64,000 nucleotides of DNA, taken from contig CAJFII010000005.1 of assembly GCA_904381285.1 (NCBI GenBank), positions 1 through 64,000 of the forward strand, read 5' to 3'. Made by a program: the position numbers and the translations under genes. This stretch comes from an uncultured Clostridia bacterium (GTDB taxonomy: Bacteria; Bacillota; Clostridia; TANB77; CAG-508). This document shows, one piece after another, positions 1 through 9,243 of this stretch. How positions within the stretch are numbered: the first letter of the stretch is position 1; the number at the start of each line of letters is the position of its first letter. Below the pieces are notes generated by a model that worked only from the letters and a program-made list of their open reading frames with translations, had not been told where the DNA came from and searched no databases.

Positions 1-1
1 T

Positions 2-671
2 ATAAGAGCTGGAAAAATTAGTATAAGGAGAGAAGCATATAAAAGAAATATTAGAATTGAAAGGGCATTTGGAGAAGAATATTCCCTAGAGAGAATAGAA
101 TATAGAATTTTATATACAAATTCAGAAAAAGAAGTATATCTAAAACCTCAAACATGGAATACGAAATTAAAATATAAAGGAACTTAAAAAACAAAACCTA
201 AAGAAAAAGGATTAAAGGCACTATACTTGTACTATTGTTACTTATTAAAAGTATTCCCAAAGAAAAATATGCGACACAAATTGACTTCAGAGATGAGAGA
301 AGAAGTAAAGAAAATGGATGAATATTCTGAACAAACAAAATAGCTATGCAAATATAATATAACAACTCTTAGTGAATTAAATACTCATAAAAACGATTTT
401 AAAGAGGAATTACAAGTATTAATAAATGAACGAAAGAAATTATATTACACAAGAGATAAAATGCCTGAAAATCAAAATAAAGAGAAAATACTAAAGGATA
501 TTATATCAATAGGAAAAAATTACAAAAGTTAGAAAAAAGATTAAGTTATGTAACAATATAGAAAAACAAAGCTTGGAAAAATTGGAACAAATAAAAGCTT
601 TTGAAGAAAGACAAAAACAGGAAAAGGAACAAAAGAAAAGCAAGAAAAAAGATAGAAGACATGAAAGATAG
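2..671 (+). pseudogene. Decayed relaxase (MobA/MobL-like), C-terminal part
   Basis: One frame reads from the window edge through three in-frame stops (TAA at 185-187, TAG at 341-343, TAG at 530-532), then resumes in another frame and ends at 669-671. The conceptual product has features of relaxase C-termini in Clostridia mobile elements: an Arg-rich start, then KGLKALY-LYCYLLKVFPKK, then a basic coiled tail. It is a diverged relative of the intact relaxase at 19606-20919, which has a comparable YVHYLYLLGKLP segment. The 5' part lies outside the window. It marks an older, inactivated mobilizable element on the left of the island. The multiple lesions are of ordinary kinds and none is at a CGG codon. 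Confidence 0.7.
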
Positions 672-754
672 AAATGGCACAGAAATGTGCCCAAAATATA
701 TTTTTTATGCACATAAAATATATATTTAAATATAATTAAATATACAAAAAATTA

Positions 755-783
755 TTGACAAACATAATCAATAAATATATACT
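755..783 (+). promoter_or_regulatory. Sigma-A-type promoter for the R-M operon
   Basis: TTGACA (755-760) and TATACT (778-783) are separated by 17 bp. The pair lies just upstream of the small ribbon-helix-helix gene at 805 and probably drives the whole run of genes to about 7.5 kb. Confidence 0.6.
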
Positions 784-804
784 CTTATAAAGAGGTATAA
801 ATAT

Positions 805-975
805 ATGAATAATAAAAAAAGAGGAAGACCAAAAGGTATAAAAAAAGATGAAAGATTGCATGTTATGATATCAAGTGATTTAAAAGAGAAATTTCAAAAA
901 AAAGTTGAGCAAGAAGGAAGTAATATTTCAGTTAAAACATGTGAATTAATATCTAAATATATTGAAAATAATTGA
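805..975 (+). CDS. Small ribbon-helix-helix DNA-binding protein
   Basis: This 56-aa ORF starts with the basic segment MNNKKRGRPKGIKKDERLHV and continues with MISSDLKEKFQKKV and a helical tail, the layout of CopG/Arc-type ribbon-helix-helix proteins. An AGAGG-like site precedes the ATG. It ends one base before the first possible start of the methyltransferase gene, so the two are co-transcribed. By position and size I infer a controller of the restriction-modification operon. An orphan antitoxin is the alternative. Confidence 0.65.
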   Translation: MNNKKRGRPKGIKKDERLHVMISSDLKEKFQKKVEQEGSNISVKTCELISKYIENN

Positions 976-996
976 ATGGAAAGAAAGAGGTATAAC

Positions 997-1797
997 ATGG
1001 GAACAAATATATATGATGATAGAAATACTGTAAACGATCTTACAGGTTCAGAATGGAAATTTAGTACAAAAACGGTTATTAATAAAGCATATCCTATAAA
1101 TATGCAACATAAATTAAGATCAGAACATGGAGGACAGAAACCACCAGAATTATGTGCAGATATTATAAAAATATTTACCAAAAAGGGAAATTTGATTTTA
1201 GATCCTTTTATGGGAGTGGGAGGAACATTACTTGGCGCAAGTCTTACAGATAGAGAAGCAATAGGAATAGATATTACCGAAAGATGGATAGAAATATACA
1301 AAAAAGTTAATAAATTAGAAAATTTAAAGGAACAAAAAACAATATTAGGTGATTCATTAAAAAAATTAGACTTAATTGAAAATGATTCAATAGATTTTAT
1401 ATTAACTGATGTACCTTATTGGAATATCGATACATTGAAACATACAAGAAACAAGAAGATAAAACAATCAAAACTTAATAATTTTGATAATGATACAAAA
1501 AATCAAACAAAAGAAGAATGGTTACAACAAATGTATGATATAATATATAAAGCATCTAGAAAACTAAAAATGGGAAAATATATGGCAATATTTATAGGTG
1601 ACATGTATAGAGATAAAGAATATCATTTTTTATCAGCAGAATTAGCTATGAAAATAAAGAAAGCAGAAGATTTGAAAATGAAATCTAATATAATTTGGGT
1701 GGACAATAGTAAATCTCTACATGTTTTTGGATATCCTAGAGCATATGTACCATCAATGATTCATCAAAACATATTAATATTTAGGAGAGAGGCATAA
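997..1797 (+). CDS. DNA methyltransferase (N4/N6 amino-type), R-M system subunit
   Basis: The product contains the SAM-binding motif I (LILDPFMGVGGT, about residue 65) followed by a DPPY-like catalytic motif IV (TDVPYW, about residue 130). This order fits amino-methyltransferases of the N6-adenine/N4-cytosine type. An in-frame ATG at 976 would add seven residues, but AGAGG at 986-990 is well placed for ATG 997, so I choose 997. The gene sits between the RHH gene and the 632-aa putative endonuclease, with two bases to the latter. A second, unrelated methyltransferase follows at 3700. Paired methyltransferases are typical of systems with asymmetric recognition sites. The target base cannot be told from sequence. 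Confidence 0.75.
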   Translation: MGTNIYDDRNTVNDLTGSEWKFSTKTVINKAYPINMQHKLRSEHGGQKPPELCADIIKIFTKKGNLILDPFMGVGGTLLGASLTDREAIGIDITERWIEIYKKVNKLENLKEQKTILGDSLKKLDLIENDSIDFILTDVPYWNIDTLKHTRNKKIKQSKLNNFDNDTKNQTKEEWLQQMYDIIYKASRKLKMGKYMAIFIGDMYRDKEYHFLSAELAMKIKKAEDLKMKSNIIWVDNSKSLHVFGYPRAYVPSMIHQNILIFRREA

Positions 1798-1799
1798 GT

Positions 1800-3698
1800 A
1801 TGGGGAGTTTATTACCAAAAAATGAATACAAATTCAAAAATTTAGAAAAAGAAGAATATGAAAATAGTAAAGTATTTTATTTTTATTGTGATAATTTACA
1901 AGAAGGAATGCATATATTATTTTGGTTAGAAGAATATAATAAAGAAATGAAGTTAATAAAAAGAGGATATAACGGGATTTCTAATTATATATCCATATAT
2001 GATATAAAAGGGGTAAAACATACAATAATAATATGTTCTTTTTATCATAATGGTGAGTTACCAAGATTAGTTAGACAAATAATATATAAGATAGACAAAC
2101 CTGATGTTGTAATATATTCGAAAAATGAAGATAAAATTGTATGTGGAATTGAAAATACTGAAACAGGTTTCGTAGGTAACGCTACATGGCAAAGGCACGG
2201 GAGAATAATGAATTTTTTAGAAAATGACTTTCCATTTATATTTTTTGCTTACTATTCAAAAAAAGATATTTCACAGAATACTATAAGAAAGCCAAGTCCT
2301 CTTCTAGTATTATCTTTTTTTTCATTATCTATTGAATATTCGACACCAGCAATATTATCATTATATGATCATGAAGATATAACACAAAATATAATAAATA
2401 TTGATGGATCAAAAATGATAGATACAAGAAGAGAAGCATTAAGTTATATTTTAAGCTTAATTGTTTATGGACAAGATTCAAAAGAAGCACAAGAAAACTT
2501 GAAAAAATGTTTTTACGACATGAAATATTATTATAAAAAAGAAATTGAAAGAGTAAAGGAAAATGAATTACCACTAAAAACGTTAGAATTATTAAGAAAA
2601 GATGATTTTGAAAATGAAATAGTAGAGAAAATAGTAAAGAAAGATAAAAATTATCCATTATTCTTTCATGATATATCTCCATGGAATCCAGTATCAGCAA
2701 AAGAGTTTAAAATAAACAGTAAAAAAGTCGGAATAGGTGAGTATATAAAAAATCAATTATATGATATCGAATTTTATCAGTTATCACCTAAATGCCCAGT
2801 AGGTATAACATTTGATACACCAAGGTTAGTCGATAGATTGAGTGAGATGAAGAAAACAGGAGATTACTTTTGGGAAGATTCACTTAACTTAAATATTCCA
2901 ACGATAATTATTTTATTAAAACTTACTAAAAAAGGAAAATTAGCATTACCAGATCCATACAATGGAAGAATACCAGCATTTCATGAACTTTATAAACAAT
3001 CTTTTGGTGAAATAAATTGTATTATATATTTAATGGATCATTCTAATGAAAATGAATATGATCCAACCTATGCTAAAAATATGAAAATATATAAATCAAT
3101 TAATGATTATGCTACTATTTTTGTAGATAGAGATTTAAATGTGTTAGATAAAAATTGTGACAAAGCCGTAAAAGATTCTAGAAAAAAATATGAGGAAGAG
3201 ATAACTGAAGATAATGTTACATGTTTTTTTGAGACAATATTAAAAATGGAAAATATAAAGCCCTCATTTGTAAATCCACCATGTGGTTCTTGGTCAGATT
3301 TTAAATTATATCCTACAAATAAATTCTTTTATTTAAAAAGGGATGACGATAGACCTGATATAGCATATTATATTCCTAAAAACCATCAATTATATTATAA
3401 TCAGGGAACATATTATGTAGGCGAAAGTAAAGCCAGCTATTTATCATTTAAAAATGATGAAAGATTTAATTCAGAGATAGGGAGAATCAATAGATTAATT
3501 GAAATCATAGATAAAAAAATTGGCATTAATTTAAACTATAAATCTTTTATACTTTTTAAAGGTATAGCTGAAATGGGATTAGAAATAGTAAGGAGAGTGC
3601 GTAGTAGAGATATAAAACATGTTGATTATGTTGTAGTTATTGAAGAAGATAATGAAAATGTGGAATATAATATTAGGATGATTGTATTAGAGGTATAG
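1800..3698 (+). CDS. Putative restriction endonuclease (PD-(D/E)xK-like)
   Basis: The 632-aa product has no family I recognise overall. Near residues 518-543 it has RPDIAYYI followed about 20 residues later by GESKAS, the spacing and chemistry of a PD...ExK nuclease core. An earlier PDVVIYS...ENTE segment (about residues 100-118) is a weaker second candidate. It lies between two DNA methyltransferase genes with almost no gaps, and GGAGAG precedes its ATG. Location, size and the ExK motif make it the probable restriction subunit of a type II-like system. I infer the nuclease role; specificity and cofactor are unknown. No frame breaks are seen. Confidence 0.6.
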   Translation: MGSLLPKNEYKFKNLEKEEYENSKVFYFYCDNLQEGMHILFWLEEYNKEMKLIKRGYNGISNYISIYDIKGVKHTIIICSFYHNGELPRLVRQIIYKIDKPDVVIYSKNEDKIVCGIENTETGFVGNATWQRHGRIMNFLENDFPFIFFAYYSKKDISQNTIRKPSPLLVLSFFSLSIEYSTPAILSLYDHEDITQNIINIDGSKMIDTRREALSYILSLIVYGQDSKEAQENLKKCFYDMKYYYKKEIERVKENELPLKTLELLRKDDFENEIVEKIVKKDKNYPLFFHDISPWNPVSAKEFKINSKKVGIGEYIKNQLYDIEFYQLSPKCPVGITFDTPRLVDRLSEMKKTGDYFWEDSLNLNIPTIIILLKLTKKGKLALPDPYNGRIPAFHELYKQSFGEINCIIYLMDHSNENEYDPTYAKNMKIYKSINDYATIFVDRDLNVLDKNCDKAVKDSRKKYEEEITEDNVTCFFETILKMENIKPSFVNPPCGSWSDFKLYPTNKFFYLKRDDDRPDIAYYIPKNHQLYYNQGTYYVGESKASYLSFKNDERFNSEIGRINRLIEIIDKKIGINLNYKSFILFKGIAEMGLEIVRRVRSRDIKHVDYVVVIEEDNENVEYNIRMIVLEV

Positions 3699-3699
3699 T

Positions 3700-4728
3700 A
3701 TGAAATATATAGGAAATAAATGTAGACTAATAGGTTTTATTGAAGATTGCCTTAAAGATTTTAAAGTAGAGTATAAAAATGTTAAGGTGTATGACTTGTT
3801 TTCTGGGACAGGTAGTGTTAGTGAATTTTTTTTAAAAAATAATTGTAAAGTGTTATCATGTGATAATATGAACTATGCTATAGCTGAACAATATAGAAGA
3901 TTATTTTTTAGAGAAGAGCCTGAATTTAATGAAATAAAAGAACTAATAGGATATGAAAAATTAGACGATATACTAAAATATTTAAATAGTTTAGAAGGAA
4001 AAAAAGGGTATTTTTTTGATAATTTTTGTGAAGAAGGAGAGTATAAAAGAAAATTTTTTAGTAGTTCAAATGCAAAGAAAATTGATGCGATTAGAAATAA
4101 AATAGATGAATGGAAGGACATTCTACCAAGTGATAAATATAATTTTTTAGTAGGAATCTTAATGAATTCAGCAGATTTTGTTTCAAATACTGCTGGGACT
4201 TATGGAGCATATTTAAAGATATGGAGAAGTATGGCATTAAAAGAAATGAAACTTGAAAAACCAGAGTTTATTCATAGTGGAGAAATTAAGATGTATACAT
4301 GCGATGTGATTAATTTTGTGAAAAATCAAGACAAAGCTGATATTGTATATTTAGATCCACCATATAATACGCGACAGTATCCAGCATATTTTAGTGTTCT
4401 GGAAAGTATTGTTGTAAATGACCATCAAAAATTAAATGGAAAAACAGGGTTAAGAAATTACGAGAATCAAAAATCTAAATTTTCAATAAAGAAATATGTA
4501 AAAGAAGAATTCGTAGAATTAATTGATAGTATTAAATCAAATTATATAGTTATGAGTTATAGCACAGAAGGGATATTAGATTCTGACTTTATAATGGAAA
4601 TTTTAAATAAAAAAGGTAAAACTAAAATGTATAATACATTATATAGAAGATTTAAAACTAATTCATGGACGGAAAAGAATACAAATTTAAAAGAAATTTT
4701 GTTTATTTGTAAAATAAAAGAGGAGTGA
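3700..4728 (+). CDS. DNA adenine methylase, D12/Dam class
   Basis: Class-alpha N6-adenine methyltransferase architecture is visible. Motif X (MKYIGNKCRLIGFI) is at the N-terminus, motif I (VYDLFSGTGSVSEFF) at about residues 30-44, and the catalytic DPPY motif (DIVYLDPPYNTRQ) at about residue 215. The D12-class family transfers a methyl group from SAM to adenine N6. The start lies one base after the stop of the putative endonuclease, and the downstream DUF262 gene begins four bases after this stop. It is therefore the second modification subunit of the operon. Length (342 aa) is a little above Dam (about 280), with extra sequence between motifs I and IV that may form the target-recognition region. 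Confidence 0.85.
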   Translation: MKYIGNKCRLIGFIEDCLKDFKVEYKNVKVYDLFSGTGSVSEFFLKNNCKVLSCDNMNYAIAEQYRRLFFREEPEFNEIKELIGYEKLDDILKYLNSLEGKKGYFFDNFCEEGEYKRKFFSSSNAKKIDAIRNKIDEWKDILPSDKYNFLVGILMNSADFVSNTAGTYGAYLKIWRSMALKEMKLEKPEFIHSGEIKMYTCDVINFVKNQDKADIVYLDPPYNTRQYPAYFSVLESIVVNDHQKLNGKTGLRNYENQKSKFSIKKYVKEEFVELIDSIKSNYIVMSYSTEGILDSDFIMEILNKKGKTKMYNTLYRRFKTNSWTEKNTNLKEILFICKIKEE

Positions 4729-4732
4729 TATA

Positions 4733-6010
4733 ATGGAAAAAATAAATAATAAGAAAGTATTTACAGAAACAAAAGATTATCCTTTAAGTATTATAAAAGA
4801 AATGTTTGATGATGGGGATATAATACCTCAACCAGATTATCAAAGAGATTATATTATGGATGAAAAAAAGGCTTCTAAATTTATTGAATCTGTATTGTTG
4901 CAAATACCAATTCCAACAGTTTATCTTTGTGAAGAAAATGATGGTACACTTTCTATAATAGATGGGTAACAAAGATTAACTTCATTTGTAAAATTTCTAA
5001 AAAATGAAATTGTATTAAAAAATTTGGAAGAATATACAGATTTTAATGGAAAAAGATTTGCTGATTTAGATAAAAGTGTTCAAAGAACAATTAAAAATGC
5101 AAGTATCCACTCAATAGTTATAAAAAAAGAATCACAAGAATTAAAATATGAAATATTTGTAAGATTAAATCAAGGATCAATAAGCCTAAAACCTCAAGAA
5201 TTAAGAAATTGTATTTATAGAGGAAGTTTTAACAATATGTTAGAAGATATTTCAGCCAATAACAAGACATTTGCATTTTTAATAGGTGCAGAAAATAAAA
5301 GAAAAAATTATCAAGAAACAATATTAAGATATTTTGCATTAAAAAATTTTCAGGAATATAGTAGTTCAATATCAAGAACATTAAATTTATATATGGGAAG
5401 ACATCAAAATGATTCTAAAGAGGAGATTGAAAAATTCAAAAAAGAGTTTAACTCAAATATAGATATAATTAAACAAGTACTTGGAGAAGATGCTTTTTTT
5501 GGATATGATAGAGCACAAGGAAAGATGATGAATAAGTTTAGTGGCTCTACATATGATTCTATTATTATTGGTTTTTCTATGTTTAACAATCATGATATTA
5601 TGATTCATTCAGATGAAATTAGACGAAGAATAAAAGAAATGAAAATGAACGATTCAGAATATCAAGATTATACATATGCTGCAACAGGTTCAAAAGCAAG
5701 AGTTATCGGAAGAATTATGAAAGTATATGAATTACTTTCTAAAATTATTGGCAAAAAAGGTGACTATGGAGTTGAAAGAACATTCTCTAAAGAAACAAAA
5801 GAAGAATTATGGCATGAAGGATATATTTGTACATATTGTGGAAATGAAATATTAAGTATAGATGATGCTGAAGTTGATCATATTGCAGCATTTGTATCTG
5901 GAGGAGAAACAATTAAAGAAAATGCTCAACTGTTACATAGACACTGTAATAGAGAAAAACATGATAATGATGTAGAGTTTGAAGATGAGGAAGAAGAATT
6001 AGATAATTAA
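4733..6010 (+). pseudogene. DUF262/HNH (GmrSD-like) gene with internal TAA
   Basis: The reading frame is intact for 426 codons except for TAA at 4967-4969. The stop sits exactly in the DUF262 signature DGQQR (DG-stop-QRLTS) and would be CAA in a functional copy. The N-terminal part has the typical PDYQRDYIM segment. The C-terminus has an HNH nuclease fold: CTYCGNEI, then EVDHIAAFVSGG, then QLLHRHCNREKH. Families of this layout include type IV modification-dependent restriction enzymes such as GmrSD. The single lesion and otherwise preserved frame suggest recent inactivation, a selected null, or a sequence error. It follows the R-M genes directly. Restart at ATG 5024 would give a fragment lacking the N-terminal motif. 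Confidence 0.75.
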
Positions 6011-6017
6011 ACAGAAG

Positions 6018-6064
6018 AAAAGCAAAATATTAATGTATATTTAAACATTGTATTTTGCTTTTTT
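6018..6064 (+). terminator. Hairpin terminator after the DUF262 gene
   Basis: AAAAGCAAAATA (6018-6029) pairs with TATTTTGCTTTT (6051-6062), followed by more T. It partly overlaps the leader of the next gene, so it may attenuate rather than fully stop transcription. Confidence 0.6.
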
Positions 6065-6078
6065 ATTGGAGAAGAAAA

Positions 6079-6978
6079 ATGGACGAATTAAATGAATTTA
6101 TAAAAATATTTAATAGAATGTATATAAGACTAATAAAAAAGTTATTAAAAAAGCTAGAAAAAAGTAATTTGAAAGACTCCTGTAGAAACAACCTCATAGC
6201 ATCAGGAGAGCTAATTATTGATATTTTAAAGTTAACGGAAAAACAAAAAATAAATGTAGCTTTACCATGCTTAAGAAATGTTTATGAAATGACTTTAAAA
6301 GCAATTGCACTAGAAGATAATCAAGAAATAAAAGAGTCATATGATAAAGTAATTAAAAATGTAGAAAAAGACAAAATGAGCGATGTTAGAAAATATATTG
6401 CGGAAAATTTTAATAAATATTTTAGTGTGATAGAGAAAGATGAAATATTCGATAATATTTTAGGAGAAGGTATTTTAACATATGTATATAAATGTTTATG
6501 TAGATATTCACATGCAACTAAAGTAAATGAATTTGTATATTTAGTACAAAACGATAATAACTTAAAAGAATATTTTAATTGTTACTTGGTTGTTTTCTTA
6601 ATTTATCAAATTATACTTATATATACAGACGTTATTTGCACAAAATTAGAATTAGAAAAAATTAACAATGAAGCATTTATGGTAAGTGCTATTATAATGT
6701 TTAATCTTATGAATATTTTATTTAAATCAAAAAGTAAAATTGAAGATATAAAAAAAATTAGTGAGAAAATATTAGGGCAACCAGATGAATTATTTAAAAT
6801 TAGAATTGATAAAGAAAAACAAATTACTTTACAATATGCAAAAGAGACAGACAAATTAATAAAGGAAAATGAAATAAAAAAAGAAATGTGGAATATTTTT
6901 CTTGATTATTATTTTAAAAAATATTTTACTAAAAAAGAATTAGAAAAATTAAATATATTATATAAGGAGGAAGAATAG
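6079..6978 (+). CDS. Unknown mostly helical protein in defence island
   Basis: GGAGAAG lies just before ATG 6079, so the in-frame ATG at 6055 is rejected. The 299-aa product is rich in Lys, Ile and Leu. It has an N-terminal amphipathic segment (MDELNEFIKIFNRMYIRLIK), a central LIASGELIIDILKLTEKQ...LPCLRNVYEMTLKAIALED stretch, and a hydrophobic block near residues 165-215 that could be one or two membrane or buried helices. I do not recognise the family; the central part is loosely like DUF5677-type or Abi-like helical proteins. Its stop is one base before the next start, so the two are co-transcribed. A defence-associated role is inferred only from position. Confidence 0.55.
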   Translation: MDELNEFIKIFNRMYIRLIKKLLKKLEKSNLKDSCRNNLIASGELIIDILKLTEKQKINVALPCLRNVYEMTLKAIALEDNQEIKESYDKVIKNVEKDKMSDVRKYIAENFNKYFSVIEKDEIFDNILGEGILTYVYKCLCRYSHATKVNEFVYLVQNDNNLKEYFNCYLVVFLIYQIILIYTDVICTKLELEKINNEAFMVSAIIMFNLMNILFKSKSKIEDIKKISEKILGQPDELFKIRIDKEKQITLQYAKETDKLIKENEIKKEMWNIFLDYYFKKYFTKKELEKLNILYKEEE

Positions 6979-6979
6979 A

Positions 6980-7528
6980 ATGAATTATAATAAAGCTCAA
7001 ATTGAAGAAATAATTTCAAGTAATGGATATGAAAGGGAAATGTCTCAAATTATTATAAATTTGTTGGATTATATGAACAAAAAGCAATGGTGTGGTGCAT
7101 GTCATGCATGTTCAAGTGTTTTATATGTCCTTCTATCGGAAATAGGGTATAAACCAAAACTCTACGTTGGAGAAGTAAAAGAAAAAAATTATTTATTTGA
7201 TCATTCGTGGATTGAAATAGATAATAAGGTAATAGATTTAGCAATAAGTATGACTTTAGAAAATGGAATGGCCGTTAGTGCTCCAGTTATATTAGATATA
7301 AATTCAGAAACTAAAGAAAAAACAACAATTGAATATGGAATAAAAGGACAAGGACTTGATGATGAAACATTATTTTTATTAAGTTTAACTTTTAATGATT
7401 ACATGAAATTTTTTCCAGATACTGATAGAGGATTATGGGGAATTATAGAAGAAATATTAGGAAGACAAATCAACATAGAAGAATTTGAAAGAAAATACTA
7501 TAATACACAAAGACAGATAAAAATGTAA
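6980..7528 (+). CDS. Transglutaminase-like/cysteine protease-like protein
   Basis: This 182-aa product has WCGACHACSSVLYVLLSEIG (about residues 37-56) followed by YVGEV and FDHSWIEIDNKVIDLA (about residues 74-89). That Cys...His...Asp order with the HSW/D spacing fits the transglutaminase/papain-like fold used by lasso-peptide leader peptidases and related enzymes. No precursor peptide or cyclase is nearby, so a lasso cluster is not supported. The gene starts one base after the preceding ORF, with GGAGG at its 5' end, and probably acts with that 299-aa unknown. Assignment rests on motif pattern only. Confidence 0.5.
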   Translation: MNYNKAQIEEIISSNGYEREMSQIIINLLDYMNKKQWCGACHACSSVLYVLLSEIGYKPKLYVGEVKEKNYLFDHSWIEIDNKVIDLAISMTLENGMAVSAPVILDINSETKEKTTIEYGIKGQGLDDETLFLLSLTFNDYMKFFPDTDRGLWGIIEEILGRQINIEEFERKYYNTQRQIKM

Positions 7529-7529
7529 T

Positions 7530-7553
7530 AAGGTGGATAAAACCACCTTTTTT
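7530..7553. terminator. Convergent hairpin terminator
   Basis: AAGGTGG (7530-7536) pairs with CCACCTT (7543-7549) and is followed by T. It serves the operon ending at 7528 and probably also the opposing gene ending at 7552. Confidence 0.75.
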
Positions 7554-7845
7554 ATTCATTGAGACAGCCAAAATATAATTGTATTCCATCACAAAATCCA
7601 TTCCTATAATACTTTTCATTCCAATAGCAAATATAATCTATAAAATTTTCATCAAGCAAATCAAGTTGTTTCTTAACATATTTTTGATTCTGTTCTGGAA
7701 CATTCTTCAAAATCTTCTCAGAAATTTCATCAAAATAAACAAAATGCTTTCTATCCTCATCAAAGGTCAAAGAACATAAATCATCCTCTCTAAAGCTTAG
7801 CCAATCTTTCAAAATATCATCATTAACTTCTCTAAAATTATTCAT
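7552..7845 (-). CDS. Small acidic hypothetical protein
   Basis: The 97-aa ORF starts at ATG 7845 with GGAGG-like sequence upstream (CCTCC on the plus strand at 7855). The product is acidic and aromatic, with WLSFREDDLCSLTFDED and a C-terminal YICYWNEKYYRNGFCDGIQL segment. I do not recognise a characterised family. It is convergent with the transglutaminase-like gene and ends within the shared terminator. Codon usage matches its neighbours. Confidence 0.55.
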   Translation of the reverse strand: MNNFREVNDDILKDWLSFREDDLCSLTFDEDRKHFVYFDEISEKILKNVPEQNQKYVKKQLDLLDENFIDYICYWNEKYYRNGFCDGIQLYFGCLNE

Positions 7846-7898
7846 AATCTAAATCCTCCAAAAATTAAAATTTTTATCAATAAAATAATCCTTTACAA

Positions 7899-8130
7899 GT
7901 GCCTGACTTATACGAACAAATGTATAAAACAAGTTGGGGAAAAGTTGGGGAAAAAATCCTCAAAAAACGTCCTAAAATTACACAAATGTTCGATATGCTA
8001 AAATACCCGAAGGTACTAAAATATCAGCTAAAACCATTGATTTCACTAAAGTTCGAAAAGCAGTCAACCCATTCTCATAACCCGAAGGGATTCGTACTAG
8101 CAATAAACGGAGAAAAAAAGCCCTAAATAT
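7899..8130. other. Relatively GC-rich fragment without a convincing gene
   Basis: This stretch has a higher GC content than its surroundings and two copies of CCCGAAGG (8006-8013 and 8081-8088). A 75-aa plus-strand ORF crosses it but has no ribosome-binding site and no recognisable protein signature. Another plus-strand frame reads VRYAKIPEGTKISAKTID and ends NPFS-stop, which looks like the 3' tail of a lost gene. I treat it as a remnant of an earlier insertion. Confidence 0.35.
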
Positions 8131-8255
8131 TGAGAAAAGAGAGAAATTATGATATAAATACATTAGTTAAAGCTTAATAATACAGAAAAAATAAAGTATA
8201 GGAGTATTGTTGTTGACAGAAAGTATTAATAATATCTAATAAAGAAGGTTATATT

Positions 8256-9131
8256 ATGATAAATTTAGAATTATATAGAATTTTTATAATTGTAGCAGAT
8301 GAAGAAAATTTAACTAAAGCAAGTAATGTTTTACATATATCACAACCTGCAGTAACTAAACATATAAAAAACTTAGAAAATGAATTAAATGTAAAATTAT
8401 TTAAAAGAAGTAAATATGGTATGATTCTAACAGATAATGGCAAAAAGCTGTATATGAAAATCAAGGACTCTATTAATATTCTTAATAAAGCAGATTTATT
8501 ATTTAATGAAAGTCGAGATATTAATTTGGGGTCTCATATAAATATGTTAAGCAGATTATTTAGTAAGGCTATATCAGAATATTATAAAGAAATTTCAAAT
8601 AGTACAATAAATGTAACAAATGATTCCTTTGATAATATGCTATCAATGTTGGAAAAACAAAAACTTGACCTGGTTTTATCTAAAAAATTTGGAGAAGATT
8701 CATACAATTCAAAATTAATTAAGTTCATAAAGCTAGGGTCTTTACATGATGTATTTATAGTAAGAACTGATTCTAAATATAAAGAAAAAATATTTTCAAA
8801 GAATGATTTAAAAAAAGAAATAATATATACACCAAGAAAAATATCTAAGACTACAATTAATTTACTGAAAGCATTAGAAATTTCAGAAGCAGATTCCAAC
8901 ATAAAAAATATTACATATTCTACTATGCTTGAACTTTTAAAAACTGAAGATATTATAGGAATCATTACTAAAGAATATATAAAAACCGAATTAGAAGCAA
9001 ACCAATTAAGCATATTGAATACTAATTTTGAATTAGAGCCTATTGACTATGGAATTTATTATAATACAGAAAATTATTTTCAAGAATTACAAATATTAAT
9101 AGATATAATAAAAAAGGAGACTTTAAAATAA
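8256..9131 (+). CDS. LysR-family transcriptional regulator
   Basis: The N-terminus has the canonical winged-helix signature: ELYRIFIIVADEENLTKASN, LHISQPAVTKHIKNLE and LFKRS. A roughly 200-residue effector domain follows. At 291 aa it has the usual LTTR length. GAAGG precedes the ATG. It is transcribed in the same direction as the Cys-rich gene at 9244, about 110 bp downstream, which it probably controls; LTTRs more often lie divergent to their target. The effector cannot be inferred. Confidence 0.9.
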   Translation: MINLELYRIFIIVADEENLTKASNVLHISQPAVTKHIKNLENELNVKLFKRSKYGMILTDNGKKLYMKIKDSINILNKADLLFNESRDINLGSHINMLSRLFSKAISEYYKEISNSTINVTNDSFDNMLSMLEKQKLDLVLSKKFGEDSYNSKLIKFIKLGSLHDVFIVRTDSKYKEKIFSKNDLKKEIIYTPRKISKTTINLLKALEISEADSNIKNITYSTMLELLKTEDIIGIITKEYIKTELEANQLSILNTNFELEPIDYGIYYNTENYFQELQILIDIIKKETLK

Positions 9132-9182
9132 AATATAACTTTAAGTTATATTTTAAACACAAATATGTATTTTACATAATGT

Positions 9183-9240
9183 AAAAACCTTTCTATAATA
9201 AATATAGACATTTGTCAAATCTAAAATAGAAAGGTTTTTT
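9183..9240 (+). promoter_or_regulatory. Hairpin that would hide the SD of the 9244 gene
   Basis: AAAAACCTTTCTAT (9183-9196) pairs with ATAGAAAGGTTTTTT (9226-9240), forming a terminator-like stem ending in T. The AAAGG in the right arm (9230-9234) is also the only Shine-Dalgarno candidate for ATG 9244. One structure could therefore stop transcription after lysR and block initiation of the next gene. Confidence 0.5.
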
Positions 9241-9243
9241 ATT

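Noticed and set aside
4967..4969. TAA recoded as Gln
   Set aside because: Every other gene with TAA ends there at the expected length, and RF1 is intact; a single nonsense change is simpler.
6980..7528. Lasso-peptide biosynthesis from the transglutaminase-like gene
   Set aside because: No precursor peptide, cyclase or RRE gene is adjacent.
7899..8126. 75-aa ORF on the plus strand
   Set aside because: No SD, no plausible domain, and atypical composition; treated as a remnant.
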